Assembly (NCBI GenBank): GCA_046758065.1
Contig: JBHHZM010000019.1
Span: 1 to 33,252, forward strand
DNA from: JBHHZM01 sp046758065
Lineage (GTDB): Bacteria; Pseudomonadota; Alphaproteobacteria; JAAXGF01
Direction of reading: 5' to 3'
DNA length: 33,252 nt
Position 1 is the stretch's first letter. Every line of letters begins with the position of its first letter. The translations under genes and the position numbers were made by a program. Below the pieces are notes generated by a model. That model saw only the letters and a list, made by a program, of their open reading frames with translations, ran no database searches and was not told the DNA's origin. Below are positions 25,671-33,252 of the stretch, in pieces.

Positions 25671-26474
25671 ATGCGCCGGGTTTTTACCGCCGTCCCTGTT
25701 GTCGCCGTCTTGGTCGCCGGACCGGCGGCGGCGGCCGGGCTCGATCTCGTCGCGGTTCCCGCCGGAACGGTCGAGATCGGCGATCCGGCCGGCGAGGCCG
25801 ACGAAACGCCGCGCCCGGTCGCCGTCGCCGCCTTTCGCCTGATGCGCCACGAGGTTACGAACGCCGCGTTCGCCGCGTTCGTCGCCGCCGCCGGCCACCG
25901 GACCGACGCCGAGGAAAACAGCTTCGGCTGGGTCTGGTCCGGACGCTGGCGCCGGGTCGCGGGCGCCGACTGGCGCCATCCTTCCGGTCCGGATTCGACG
26001 AACGCCGGCCGCGACGACCACCCGGTAGTCCAGGTCAGCGCCCGCGACGCCGCCGCTTTCTGCGCTTTCCACGGCTTGCGCCTGCCCAGCGAGGCCGAGT
26101 GGCAGCGCGCCGCGCGCGGACCGAAGTGGCGGCGTTATCCGTGGGGCGACGCCAGCCCCGAAGCCGGCGGCGCGCGCCGCGCCAACTTCGGCAGCCTGCG
26201 ATGCTGCGCCGCCGACGCCGCCGACGGCTACCTCACCACCGCGCCGGTCGGACGCTTCCCTGCGGGCGCCTCGCCCTACGGCCTCGAGGACATGGCGGGC
26301 AACGTCTGGGAATGGACCGCGAGCCACCCCGAGCGCGCGCCCGGACGGGTGATCCTCAAGGGCGGCGGCTGGGGCAACAATCCCTACTGCCTGCGCATCG
26401 GCTATCGCCACGCCAACCCGCCCGACATCGGCCTCGACATGGTCGGCTTTCGCTGCGCCGGCGACGTCGAATAG
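25671..26474 (+). CDS. Secreted SUMF1/FGE-fold protein, probably not a formylglycine generator
   Basis: The 267-residue protein has a signal peptide (cleavage near 22, GPAAAAG) and a complete SUMF1/FGE-sulfatase fold: LVAVPAGTVEIGD, MRHEVTNAAFAAFVAA, RLPSEAEWQRAARG, YPWGDASPE, YGLEDMAGNVWEWTAS, VILKGGGWGNNPYCLRIGYR and GFRCAG. True FGEs use a Cys-x4-Cys pair at the active site. Here the second cysteine is present (Cys240) but the first is replaced by Gly235, so copper-dependent formylglycine formation is unlikely. The fold is also used for binding or in ergothioneine-type enzymes. No sulfatase is nearby. It converges on tsaD with a 7-bp gap. Confidence 0.87.
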   Translation: MRRVFTAVPVVAVLVAGPAAAAGLDLVAVPAGTVEIGDPAGEADETPRPVAVAAFRLMRHEVTNAAFAAFVAAAGHRTDAEENSFGWVWSGRWRRVAGADWRHPSGPDSTNAGRDDHPVVQVSARDAAAFCAFHGLRLPSEAEWQRAARGPKWRRYPWGDASPEAGGARRANFGSLRCCAADAADGYLTTAPVGRFPAGASPYGLEDMAGNVWEWTASHPERAPGRVILKGGGWGNNPYCLRIGYRHANPPDIGLDMVGFRCAGDVE

Positions 26475-26481
26475 GCGGCGC

Positions 26482-27540
26482 TCAGGCCTTGACGCCGGCG
26501 CCGCTCGCGGGCGGGGCGTCGGGGTCGAGCGGCCAGCGCGCGCGCGGGCTGGCGTCGAGCGCGTCGATGAGGCCGAGTCGCAGCCGCTCGATCCCCGCCC
26601 AGGCGATCATCGCGCCATTGTCGGTGCAGAGCGCGCGCGGCGGCGCGACCAGTCTCAGGCCCGCCGTCCCGGCGAGCAGCGACAGCCGGGCGCGCAGCGC
26701 GGCGTTGGCGGCGACGCCACCGGCGACCACGAGGGCGCCGCCGTCCGGGTGGCGTTCGCGGAACAGGGCGATCGCGTTCGCGGTGCGGTCGGCGAGCACG
26801 TCGGCGACCGCGGCCTGGAATCCGGCGGCGAGGTCGGCGACGTCGCCGGGCCCCGCCCGCCCCGAGGGCAGCGCCTCGACCGCGTGGCGCACCGCCGTCT
26901 TGAGCCCCGAGAACGAAAAATCGCAGCCCGGCCGGCGCCGCAGCGGCCGCGGCAGGACGAAACGCTCCGGGTTCCCGGCCCGCGCCGCGCGCTCGACCGC
27001 GGGGCCGCCGGGGTAGCCCAGCCCGAGGAGCTTCGCCGTCTTGTCGAAGGCCTCGCCCACGGCGTCGTCGATGGTGGTGCCGAGGCGGCGATAACGCCCC
27101 ACCCCTTCGACCACGAGAAGCTGGCAGTGGCCGCCCGAGACCAGCAGCAGGAGATAGGGAAAGGCGACGTCGTCGATCAGCCGGACGCTGAGCGCGTGGC
27201 CTTCGAGGTGATTGACCGCGACCAGCGGCGCTCCGCTGACCGCGGCGATCGCCTTGGCGGTCGTCAGCCCGACCATCACGCCGCCGATCAGTCCGGGTCC
27301 GGCGGTGGCGGCGACGCCGTCGAGCGCGGCGAAGCCGACGCCGGCCTCGTCCATCGCGCGGGCGATCAGGCCGTCGAGACGCTCGACATGCGCCCGCGCC
27401 GCGATTTCGGGCACCACCCCGCCGTAGGGCCGGTGCTCGGCGGCCTGGCCGTAGATCCGGTTGGCGAGGATCGCGCGGTCGTCGCACACCACCGCGGCGC
27501 AGGTGTCGTCGCAGCTCGTTTCGATGCCGAGAACGATCAT
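26482..27540 (-). CDS. tsaD: tRNA N6-adenosine threonylcarbamoyltransferase TsaD
   Basis: TsaD transfers the threonylcarbamoyl group to A37 of ANN-decoding tRNAs, with TsaB and TsaE. The protein has 352 residues from MIVLGIETSCDDT, the invariant N-terminus, so the 12 extra codons upstream are not used. The metal ligands are His111 and His115 (VNHLEGHALS). The nucleotide-binding LLVSGGHCQL, GEAFDKTAKLLGLGYPGGP and VAGGVAANAALR motifs are intact. It is divergent from hemC (79-bp gap), an order common in alphaproteobacteria. Confidence 0.97.
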   Translation of the reverse strand: MIVLGIETSCDDTCAAVVCDDRAILANRIYGQAAEHRPYGGVVPEIAARAHVERLDGLIARAMDEAGVGFAALDGVAATAGPGLIGGVMVGLTTAKAIAAVSGAPLVAVNHLEGHALSVRLIDDVAFPYLLLLVSGGHCQLLVVEGVGRYRRLGTTIDDAVGEAFDKTAKLLGLGYPGGPAVERAARAGNPERFVLPRPLRRRPGCDFSFSGLKTAVRHAVEALPSGRAGPGDVADLAAGFQAAVADVLADRTANAIALFRERHPDGGALVVAGGVAANAALRARLSLLAGTAGLRLVAPPRALCTDNGAMIAWAGIERLRLGLIDALDASPRARWPLDPDAPPASGAGVKA

Positions 27541-27619
27541 CCGCCCTTCGCTCCGCCGGTCCGTGGGCCAGCGCAATAAACGCTTTTCACGCCGCGCGCC
27601 ATACTTTACTCACGGCAGC

Positions 27620-28564
27620 ATGACACTTCCGTCGCGTCTTCGCATCGGCACCCGCGGCAGCCCGCTCGCCCGTTTCCAGGCCGAAGCGATGCGCGACGCG
27701 CTGGCCGCCGCGTATCCCGACCTCGCCGCGCCCGACGCCATCGAGATCAAGGTCATCAAGACGACCGGCGATCGCGTGCGCGACCGGGCGCTCGCCGAGA
27801 TCGGCGGCAAGGGGCTGTTCACCAAGGAGATCGAGCAGGCGCTTCAGTCCGGCGCGGTCGACGTCGCGGTGCATTCGATGAAGGACGTGCCGACCTGGCT
27901 GCCCGACGGCCTCGCCGTCGCCGCCCTGCTGCCGCGCGGCGATCCACGCGACGCGCTGCTCGCGCCCGCCGCCGACTCGATCGCGGGGCTCGCCCGCGGC
28001 GCCGTTGTCGGTACCGCCTCGGTGCGGCGTCAGGCGCAGCTCCTGAGCAAACGGCCCGACCTCCGGGTGACGCTGTTCCGCGGCAACGTCCATACCCGCC
28101 TGCGCAAGCTCGCGGCCGGCGAGGTCGATGCCACGCTGCTCGCCTGGGCCGGACTGGTGCGCCTCGGTCTCGCCGCGGAGGCCGGCGCCACGCCGCTCGA
28201 TCCCGCCGAGATGCTGCCGGCGGCGGCGCAGGGCGCGATCGGCGCCGAGTGCCGGGCCGACGACGAGCGCACCCGCAGGCTGCTCGCCGCGATCAGCCAC
28301 GCGCCGACCGAAGCGGCCATCGCCGCCGAGCGCGCCCTGCTCGCCGCGCTCGACGGCTCGTGCCGCACGCCGATCGCCGCGCTCGCCGAACCCGACGGCG
28401 GCGGCGGGCTTCGCTTGCGCGCGCTGGTCGCCCGGCCGGATGGCCGCGCAGTGTTCGCGACCAACCGCCGCGGGACGGTCGCCGACGCCGCGGCCATGGG
28501 CGACGACGCCGGTCGCGAGCTGCGTGGCGCCGCGGGTCCCAGCGTCTTCGACGCCGCGGAGTAG
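27620..28564 (+). CDS. hemC: Hydroxymethylbilane synthase (porphobilinogen deaminase)
   Basis: HemC joins four porphobilinogens into hydroxymethylbilane for heme and other tetrapyrroles. It is 314 residues long from the ATG at 27620 (MTLPSRLRIGTRGSPLA). Key sites are the catalytic Asp89 in VHSMKDVP, substrate-binding VGTASVRRQAQ and FRGNVHTRLRKL, and Cys248 in LDGSCRTPIAA, which holds the dipyrromethane cofactor. The frame is open further upstream, but that part overlaps tsaD. It heads an operon with hemD, mic60 and hemY (gaps 4, 6 and 7 bp). Confidence 0.97.
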   Translation: MTLPSRLRIGTRGSPLARFQAEAMRDALAAAYPDLAAPDAIEIKVIKTTGDRVRDRALAEIGGKGLFTKEIEQALQSGAVDVAVHSMKDVPTWLPDGLAVAALLPRGDPRDALLAPAADSIAGLARGAVVGTASVRRQAQLLSKRPDLRVTLFRGNVHTRLRKLAAGEVDATLLAWAGLVRLGLAAEAGATPLDPAEMLPAAAQGAIGAECRADDERTRRLLAAISHAPTEAAIAAERALLAALDGSCRTPIAALAEPDGGGGLRLRALVARPDGRAVFATNRRGTVADAAAMGDDAGRELRGAAGPSVFDAAE

Positions 28565-28568
28565 GCCG

Positions 28569-29282
28569 GTGCGCGTGCTGATCACCCGGCCGCGCGATGA
28601 TGCCCGGGCGGTGGCCGCGGCGCTCGCCGACCGCGGCGTCGAGACGCTGATCGAGCCGCTGCTCGAGATCACGCCGCTGCCGGCCGACGATTTCGACCTC
28701 GCCGGCGTTCAGGCGGTGCTGCTGACCAGCGCCAACGGCGCCCGTGCGCTCGCCCGGGCGAGCGCGGCGCGCGATCCGGCCGTGCTCGCGGTCGGCGAGG
28801 CGACGGCGCGGGCCGCGCGCGAGGCAGGGTTTTCCGACGTCGCGGTCGGCGACGGCGACGTGGCGGCGCTCGCCGCGCTCGCCGAGGCGCGGTGCGCGGC
28901 GAAGGCCGGGCCGCTTCTCCACGTTTCGGGCCGGACCACCGCCGGCGATCTCGCGGGCCGGCTCGCTCGGGCCGGATTCACGGTCCGCCGCGCCGTGCTT
29001 TACGAGGCGCGGACGGCGACGGCGCTGTCGCCTGCGGCGCGCGCCGCGTTCGCCGACGGCGCCGTCGACGCGGTGCTGCTATTTTCTCCCCGGACGGCGA
29101 AAACCTTTGTTACGCTTGCGCTTGAGGCGGGACTCGCGGCGGCGCTCGGGGGTGTGGCGGCGTTGTGTCTGAGTCCGGCGGTCGCCGCGGCGGCGTGCGC
29201 GCTTCGCTGGCGCGAGGTCCGCATCGCCGACCGGCCCGATCAGGCGTCGCTGCTCGCGTTGGTTGCTCCCACTTCGGAATAG
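28569..29282 (+). CDS. hemD: Uroporphyrinogen-III synthase
   Basis: HemD cyclises hydroxymethylbilane to uroporphyrinogen III. It is 237 residues long from the GTG at 28569 (VRVLITRPRDDARAVA), four bases after hemC; another GTG two codons later is possible. The sequence is weakly conserved as usual, but AVLLTSANGARAL, AVGEATARAAREAGF, LLHVSGRTTAGDLAGRL, AVLYEARTA and AVLLFSPRTAKTF are recognisable family landmarks. The position after hemC supports the call. Confidence 0.93.
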   Translation: MRVLITRPRDDARAVAAALADRGVETLIEPLLEITPLPADDFDLAGVQAVLLTSANGARALARASAARDPAVLAVGEATARAAREAGFSDVAVGDGDVAALAALAEARCAAKAGPLLHVSGRTTAGDLAGRLARAGFTVRRAVLYEARTATALSPAARAAFADGAVDAVLLFSPRTAKTFVTLALEAGLAAALGGVAALCLSPAVAAAACALRWREVRIADRPDQASLLALVAPTSE

Positions 29283-29288
29283 GCGACG

Positions 29289-30512
29289 ATGGCGAATCAT
29301 TCCGACAAGGACGACGAAGACACCGGGGCCGACGACGCAACGGCAACCGCCGGGAGCGAACAGGCGCTCGACGCCCCGGAGGCGGACGCCGCGCCAGAGG
29401 AGGTGCCGGAAACCGCGCCCGCCGTGGGGCGGCGCGGTCGTCGCGCGCTCGCGCTCGCGCTGCTCGTCGTCGTCGTTCTCGTCGCCGGCGCCGGCTACTA
29501 CGCCTGGCCGCGCCTGCTGGCGGGTCTCGACGGCTGGCTGCACGCCCGCGGCGTGCCCGTGCCGGCGGCGGCCCAAGTGGCCGCGCTCGACGAGCGCGTG
29601 AACGGACTCGAAACCGCGATCGCGCGCCTGCGCGCGGACCGCAGCGGCGAGGACCTTGCGCGGCGGCTCGACGCGCTTGCGGCGCGGGTCGAGACGATGA
29701 CCGCCGCGCTCGGTCGTCTCGACACGGTCGATGCGCTCGCCAAGAAGGTTGCGGCGCTCGAACGCCGGCTCGCCGGTCTCGGCGCGCGTCTCGACGCCGC
29801 CCCTGGGGAGACCACGGACGGCACGGCGCTCGCCGCGCGGCTCGACGCCCTCGAAGCCGCGCTCGCCGAACGCGGGCAAAGCCCCGAGGTCGCAGCGGTC
29901 CGGACCCGGCTCGCCGAGCTCGCGGCGCGGGAAAGGGCGCTCGATGAACGGCTCGCTGCGCTCGGGCGGCGCGTCGCGGCACCCGGCGGCGCACGGCCGG
30001 CGCTGGTGCTCGCGGTCGGCCAACTGCGCGCCGCGCTGCGCGGATCGGGACCCTATGCGGCCGAACTCGAAGCGCTCAAGGGACTCGCCGGCGGCGATGC
30101 GGTTTTCGCCGCACCGCTCGCCGCGCTCGACGACCGCGCCGCCGAAGGACTCCCGACGCTGGCCCGCCTCCGCGCCCGGTTCAAGGAACTTGCGGGTGCG
30201 GTAGTACGCGCCGGCTACGCCCCCGACCAAGGAAGCTGGGCCGATCGGACGCTCGCCCGGCTCGCTCGCCTGGTGACGGTGCGGCGGGTCGGCGAGGTCG
30301 AAGGCGATTCGGCCGAGGCGATCGTCGCCCGCGCCGAAACGCTGCTCGAGGCCCGGGACCTTGCCGCCGCGGTGGCCGAGGTCGAGCATCTCGCCGGTCC
30401 GCCCGCCGAGGTTGCCGCCGCCTGGCTCGCCGACGCCCGGGCGCGCCTCGCGGCCGACCGCGCGCTTGCCGCGATCGAGACGCGCGTCGTGGCGACGCTC
30501 GGGGATAGCTGA
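29289..30512 (+). CDS. Mitofilin/Mic60 family inner-membrane protein (COG4223)
   Basis: The 407-residue protein has an acidic cytoplasmic N-terminus (1-46), an Arg-rich stop and one membrane helix at about 53-73. A long coiled-coil region follows (about 95-245, rich in Ala, Leu, Arg and Glu heptads), with a C-terminal helical module (about 248-400: ALVLAVGQLRAALRGSGPYAAEL, LARLVTVRRVGEV). This is the layout of alphaproteobacterial Mic60, the ancestor of the mitochondrial cristae-junction protein, which shapes intracytoplasmic membranes. Its place between hemD and hemY is the classical context of the family. The coiled coil should project into the periplasm. Membrane-shaping in this organism is inferred. 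Confidence 0.9.
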   Translation: MANHSDKDDEDTGADDATATAGSEQALDAPEADAAPEEVPETAPAVGRRGRRALALALLVVVVLVAGAGYYAWPRLLAGLDGWLHARGVPVPAAAQVAALDERVNGLETAIARLRADRSGEDLARRLDALAARVETMTAALGRLDTVDALAKKVAALERRLAGLGARLDAAPGETTDGTALAARLDALEAALAERGQSPEVAAVRTRLAELAARERALDERLAALGRRVAAPGGARPALVLAVGQLRAALRGSGPYAAELEALKGLAGGDAVFAAPLAALDDRAAEGLPTLARLRARFKELAGAVVRAGYAPDQGSWADRTLARLARLVTVRRVGEVEGDSAEAIVARAETLLEARDLAAAVAEVEHLAGPPAEVAAAWLADARARLAADRALAAIETRVVATLGDS

Positions 30513-30519
30513 GCGCGCG

Positions 30520-31911
30520 ATGCTGCGCAGCCTCGGGTTCCTCGTTCTGCTCGCCGCCCTGACCGGGGCCGCGGTCTGGCTTGCCGACCGTCCCGGCGAA
30601 GTGGCGATCGAGTGGCAGGGCTACGCCGTGAGCACGTCGGTCGGCGTTCTTGTCCTGGCGGTCGCCGCCATCGCCGTCGTCTGGGCGCTGGTCTACCATT
30701 TCTGGCGCTGGTTGCGCGCCGGGCCGCGGCGGCTGCTCGCCGGCCGGGCCGCGCGCCGACGCGAGCGCGGCTATCGGACGCTGACCGAGGGTCTGGTCGC
30801 CGTCGCCGCCGGCGACGCCAGGTCGGCGCAGCGCTTCGGCAGAGAATCGGCCGGGCTGATCGACAACCCGCTCAACCTGCTTCTGCTCGCGCAGGCGGCG
30901 CAGCTCGGCGGCAACGAGCACGCCGCGCGCCGCCACTTCGTCGCCATGCTCGATCATCCCGAGACCGAGTTCCTCGGCCTGCGCGGTCTGCTCGTCCAGG
31001 CCACCAAGGCGGGCGACTGGGAGGCGGCGCTGGGCTACGCGCGCCGCGCCCACGCGCTCAGACCCGGGGCCGAGTGGGCGTCGAGCGCGCTGTTCGACCT
31101 CGAGGTCCGCGCCGGCGACTGGCGGGCGGCGCAGAAAGCGCTCGAAAGTGCGGCGCGCCACCACCACGTGAGCGCGGCCGACGCGCCGCGGCGGCGCGCG
31201 GTGCTGCTCGCCGCGCGCGCCCTCGACGCTCATGCGCAGGGCCGCGACGACGAGGCGCTGGCGCTCGCCCGTGAGGCGCACAAGCACGCGCCCGGCCTGG
31301 TCGCGGTGACGGCGCTGGCGGCGCGGCTGCTGATCGGGACCGGTAAGCGGCGCGCCGCCGCCCGTCTGATCGAGGAAGGCTGGACGGTCGCGCCCCACCC
31401 CGAGCTCGCCGCCGCCCACGCCGCGCTGGCGCCCGACGAACGTCCGATGCAGCGTCTCAAGCGCCTCGAGGGGCTGGTCGCCCGCAAGCCGGGTCATCCC
31501 GAAGGGCGCATCGCGCTCGCCGAGGCGGCGCTGGCCGCGGAAGTCTGGGGCGCCGCGCGCCGCGAGCTCGAGGCGGTCGCCGACGAACGCCCGACCCAGC
31601 GCGTCTTCGGACTGCTGGCAACGCTCGAAGAAGGCGAGAACGGCGACGAGGCGGCCGCCCGCGCTTGGCTCTGGCGGGCGACCAGCGCGCCGCCCGACGC
31701 CGCCTGGATCTGCGAAAAGTGCGGCGCCGTCGCCGCCGCATGGGGGGCGCGCTGTACCGCCTGCAACGCCTTCGACAGCCTGGTCTGGAAGGTGCCTCCG
31801 GCGCCGGTCCCGCTCGCCACACCGGCCGAACCCGAACGCCTGACGGCGGCCGCGGAAGACGTCGCCGAGGCGTCCCCGCTGGTCGTTGACGCGGTGGTGG
31901 CGCGAGAGTAG
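30520..31911 (+). CDS. hemY: HemY-like TPR membrane protein with C-terminal zinc-ribbon-like motif
   Basis: The 463-residue protein has the HemY N-terminal domain with two membrane helices (about 4-22 and 38-62) and FWRWLRAGPRRLL. TPR-like helical repeats occupy about 75-375. Near the C-terminus lie two CxxC pairs, Cys398/Cys401 (ICEKCG) and Cys412/Cys415 (CTACNAFDSLVW), suited to bind zinc or iron in a rubredoxin-like knuckle. It should not be confused with the protoporphyrinogen oxidase also called HemY. Its exact function in heme synthesis is unresolved. It ends the hemC-hemD-mic60-hemY operon; a tRNA promoter overlaps its stop codon. Confidence 0.88.
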   Translation: MLRSLGFLVLLAALTGAAVWLADRPGEVAIEWQGYAVSTSVGVLVLAVAAIAVVWALVYHFWRWLRAGPRRLLAGRAARRRERGYRTLTEGLVAVAAGDARSAQRFGRESAGLIDNPLNLLLLAQAAQLGGNEHAARRHFVAMLDHPETEFLGLRGLLVQATKAGDWEAALGYARRAHALRPGAEWASSALFDLEVRAGDWRAAQKALESAARHHHVSAADAPRRRAVLLAARALDAHAQGRDDEALALAREAHKHAPGLVAVTALAARLLIGTGKRRAAARLIEEGWTVAPHPELAAAHAALAPDERPMQRLKRLEGLVARKPGHPEGRIALAEAALAAEVWGAARRELEAVADERPTQRVFGLLATLEEGENGDEAAARAWLWRATSAPPDAAWICEKCGAVAAAWGARCTACNAFDSLVWKVPPAPVPLATPAEPERLTAAAEDVAEASPLVVDAVVARE

Positions 31912-31914
31912 GTT
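31886..31914 (+). promoter_or_regulatory. Probable sigma-70 promoter of tRNA-Thr
   Basis: TTGACG (31886-31891) and TAGGTT (31909-31914) are 17 bp apart. The -10 begins on the hemY stop codon, and a start near 31921 would lie only a few bases before the tRNA. This spacing makes an independent tRNA promoter likely. Confidence 0.5.
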
Positions 31915-31923
31915 GCCGCCGGC

Positions 31924-31998
<75 letters not shown>

Positions 31999-32150
31999 GC
32001 GTTTTCAAAGGCCCGGCGCCTTATCCGTCCACGAAAATTAGCTTCAGGTAAGGGATGGGGCAGGATTGTGCCCGATTTCCTGCTGATTTCGCCATGCTGA
32101 ACGGGGCAACCGCGTTCATCGTTGACATTTACGGGTGAGTGCCGTCGATC

Positions 32151-32930
32151 TCATCGGCGGCCATCGAGAGCGGCCCGGATCGCGCGGATCTGCTGGTCCA
32201 CGGAAATCTCGATCCGCGAGGGGAGACCGAGTCTGCGGTCCTCGAATGCGTCCTCCTGCGGATGCCGCTTCCGCCATTCCGCCACCACGGTGTCGCGCTG
32301 ATGCAGCAGCGCCACGATCTGCGGACGGAACAGCCGGAGCATGGCGGTGACCCATCGGTTGGTCGGCCACGAGGGCCGGGCATGGTCGATGACAAAGCAG
32401 TCGAGCATGGCCGCCACGTCGGTCGCGGCGTACCAGTTCTCGGCGGTGACCCAACGGTTGGTCGTAAACAGGCCGATCGGGAACCCCCGCCCGTCCATGG
32501 AGATGGCGACGAGATGGCTGAGATTGTCGTCGCGCTGCTTCATGGCATCGGTCTCGGTCTGCTCCACCGGCTGGACTCCCGGCGGCATGCCCGCCTCCCT
32601 GAGGAAGGTATGAAAGTGGCCGTGCTCGCCCTCGCGATGGGCGTGGTAATAGTACTGCGCGTGGTTTTCCTGGTCATAGACATCGCCCGCGGGGCAGTGG
32701 TCGAACTCGTAGAACGTGCCTTCGCGGGGCAGCACTTCGGCGACGACATTGCTGCCGCCCTTGGCCAGGACGCGCTGGCATTCCAGCACTTCGCAGCCGG
32801 CTTCGGCCATGACCTCGAGTTGCGCCGGGCGAAGGGAAGCGAAGTCGACGAGAGGCAAGTCCCGCCGCTGACGACGGGAGACCGCCTTGCTCTTTACCTT
32901 GCGGGGATTACGGCGAAGGGTCGTGGTCAT
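32151..32930 (-). CDS. Conserved hypothetical protein, histidine-rich (DUF6969-like, tentative)
   Basis: From MTTTLRRNPR at 32930 the protein has 259 residues. A basic N-terminus (1-24) precedes an alpha-helical part (RPAQLEVMAEAGCEVLECQRVL). A histidine cluster follows in YYYHAHREGEHGHFHTFL (His96, 98, 103, 105, 107), which could bind a metal. Two copies of TNRWVTA occur at 157-163 and 190-196. There is no signal peptide or membrane segment. I recall similar proteins grouped as DUF6969 but cannot confirm this here. The longer frame reaching 33050 is less likely because its added residues are low-complexity. A perfect FNR-type box lies about 150 bp upstream, so oxygen-limited expression is possible. 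Confidence 0.72.
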   Translation of the reverse strand: MTTTLRRNPRKVKSKAVSRRQRRDLPLVDFASLRPAQLEVMAEAGCEVLECQRVLAKGGSNVVAEVLPREGTFYEFDHCPAGDVYDQENHAQYYYHAHREGEHGHFHTFLREAGMPPGVQPVEQTETDAMKQRDDNLSHLVAISMDGRGFPIGLFTTNRWVTAENWYAATDVAAMLDCFVIDHARPSWPTNRWVTAMLRLFRPQIVALLHQRDTVVAEWRKRHPQEDAFEDRRLGLPSRIEISVDQQIRAIRAALDGRR

Positions 32931-33075
32931 GGCTGTTTCCCGGTTCGGCAAATTTGCGCTCCCGTCGGCCCGGAGCGGAAAGCTCGCCCGCCCGGCCGGT
33001 CGTTCCAGGGCCCGTCGCCGAGGGGCGGAACCCTGTTCGGGAAGGAACACTACGATGAGCGATTTCGTCCGTGAT

Positions 33076-33089
33076 TTGATCTAGATCAA
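33076..33089. promoter_or_regulatory. FNR/Anr-type binding site
   Basis: TTGATCTAGATCAA is a perfect match to TTGAT-N4-ATCAA and fully palindromic. It lies in the region 32931-33123 between the minus-strand histidine-rich gene and the plus-strand fragment at the right edge. Neither side shows a good -10 at class II spacing, so the regulated gene is uncertain. Apart from this box the region is featureless. Confidence 0.75.
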
Positions 33090-33123
33090 TCGCGGTTATC
33101 TTCTCACCGACATGTGAGGAGTC

Positions 33124-33252
33124 GTGACCCGGTTCGCAGTCCCACGGCGGGCCGATGACGCTGGTGCGGAACTTGCCTCGACGGGGCGAAGCGGAAGCAT
33201 GACCGTCGAGGAGAACCTGTGGATGGGCGGTTACCTGATGGCGCGCCCCGAG
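33124..33252 (+). pseudogene. LivF-like ABC transporter ATPase fragment, apparently 5'-truncated, runs off the window
   Basis: The frame from GTG 33124, or from ATG 33199, reaches SMTVEENLWMGGYLMARPE. The TVEENL-x-MGGYL part matches the middle of branched-chain amino-acid ABC ATPases (LivF type), where it normally lies about 100 residues in. The expected Walker A and the first 90 residues are missing: the sequence before 33190 reads as unrelated residues, and an AGGAG only 2 bases from the GTG is badly spaced. It may be a decayed or recombined gene. A short unrelated protein that starts this way cannot be excluded, because the window ends here. Confidence 0.35.

Overview
The window is a high-GC chromosomal segment of an alphaproteobacterium, most likely of the Rhodospirillales type. 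The pointers are a hemC-hemD-Mic60-hemY operon, a SdhAF4 (DUF1674) gene beside htpX, an rsmB-rpe-heparinase block close to purH, a perfect FNR-type box, and strong GC3 bias that opens long meaningless frames opposite real genes. Genus cannot be settled by eye. I see no CRISPR array, rRNA, transposase, integrase or phage gene.

Layout. 5-3497 (minus): purH, preceded by a membrane NDP-sugar epimerase/dehydratase of the CapD/FlaA1 type. 3693-8739 (plus): an arabinose-5-phosphate isomerase (KdsD/KpsF), an intergenic stretch with GC-rich palindromic repeats, then a three-gene unit of a winged-helix regulator, an asparagine synthase and a GT4 glycosyltransferase. Together these look like a surface-polysaccharide module placed between purH and heparinase. 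8759-12423 (minus): heparinase II/III-like protein, rpe, rsmB. 12424-12905: no protein gene, but a complete sigma-54 regulatory architecture followed by a short predicted sRNA and an intrinsic terminator; this is the most notable find of the window. 12906-15826: htpX (minus), then SdhAF4, a secreted SNase-like nuclease and a Sel1/SPOR lipoprotein (plus). 15907-19615 (minus): acs with its own terminator, two tandem Rieske proteins, an EVE-domain protein and a YciI protein. 19655-19924: a 270-bp structured element with terminal inverted repeats. 20041-21740 (plus): creatininase-family protein and an extended GST. 21737-25572 (minus): a PAS-rich orphan sensor kinase, gpsA and an ABM-domain protein. 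25671-26474 (plus): a SUMF1-fold secreted protein. 26482-27540 (minus): tsaD, divergent from hemC-hemD-mic60-hemY (27620-31911), which is followed by tRNA-Thr(CGT). 32151-32930 (minus): a histidine-rich conserved hypothetical protein. An FNR box lies upstream of it, and a LivF-like fragment runs off the right edge.

How the parts fit. Most genes are housekeeping: purine synthesis, tetrapyrrole synthesis, tRNA and rRNA modification, glycerolipid precursor supply, acetate activation and envelope quality control. The accessory layer is the polysaccharide module and the creatininase/GST/kinase block. Regulation visible in the DNA includes the sigma-54 sRNA locus, a sigma-32-like promoter before htpX, a tRNA promoter inside the end of hemY, and the FNR site. 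All functional calls come from reading the sequence; no database search was run.
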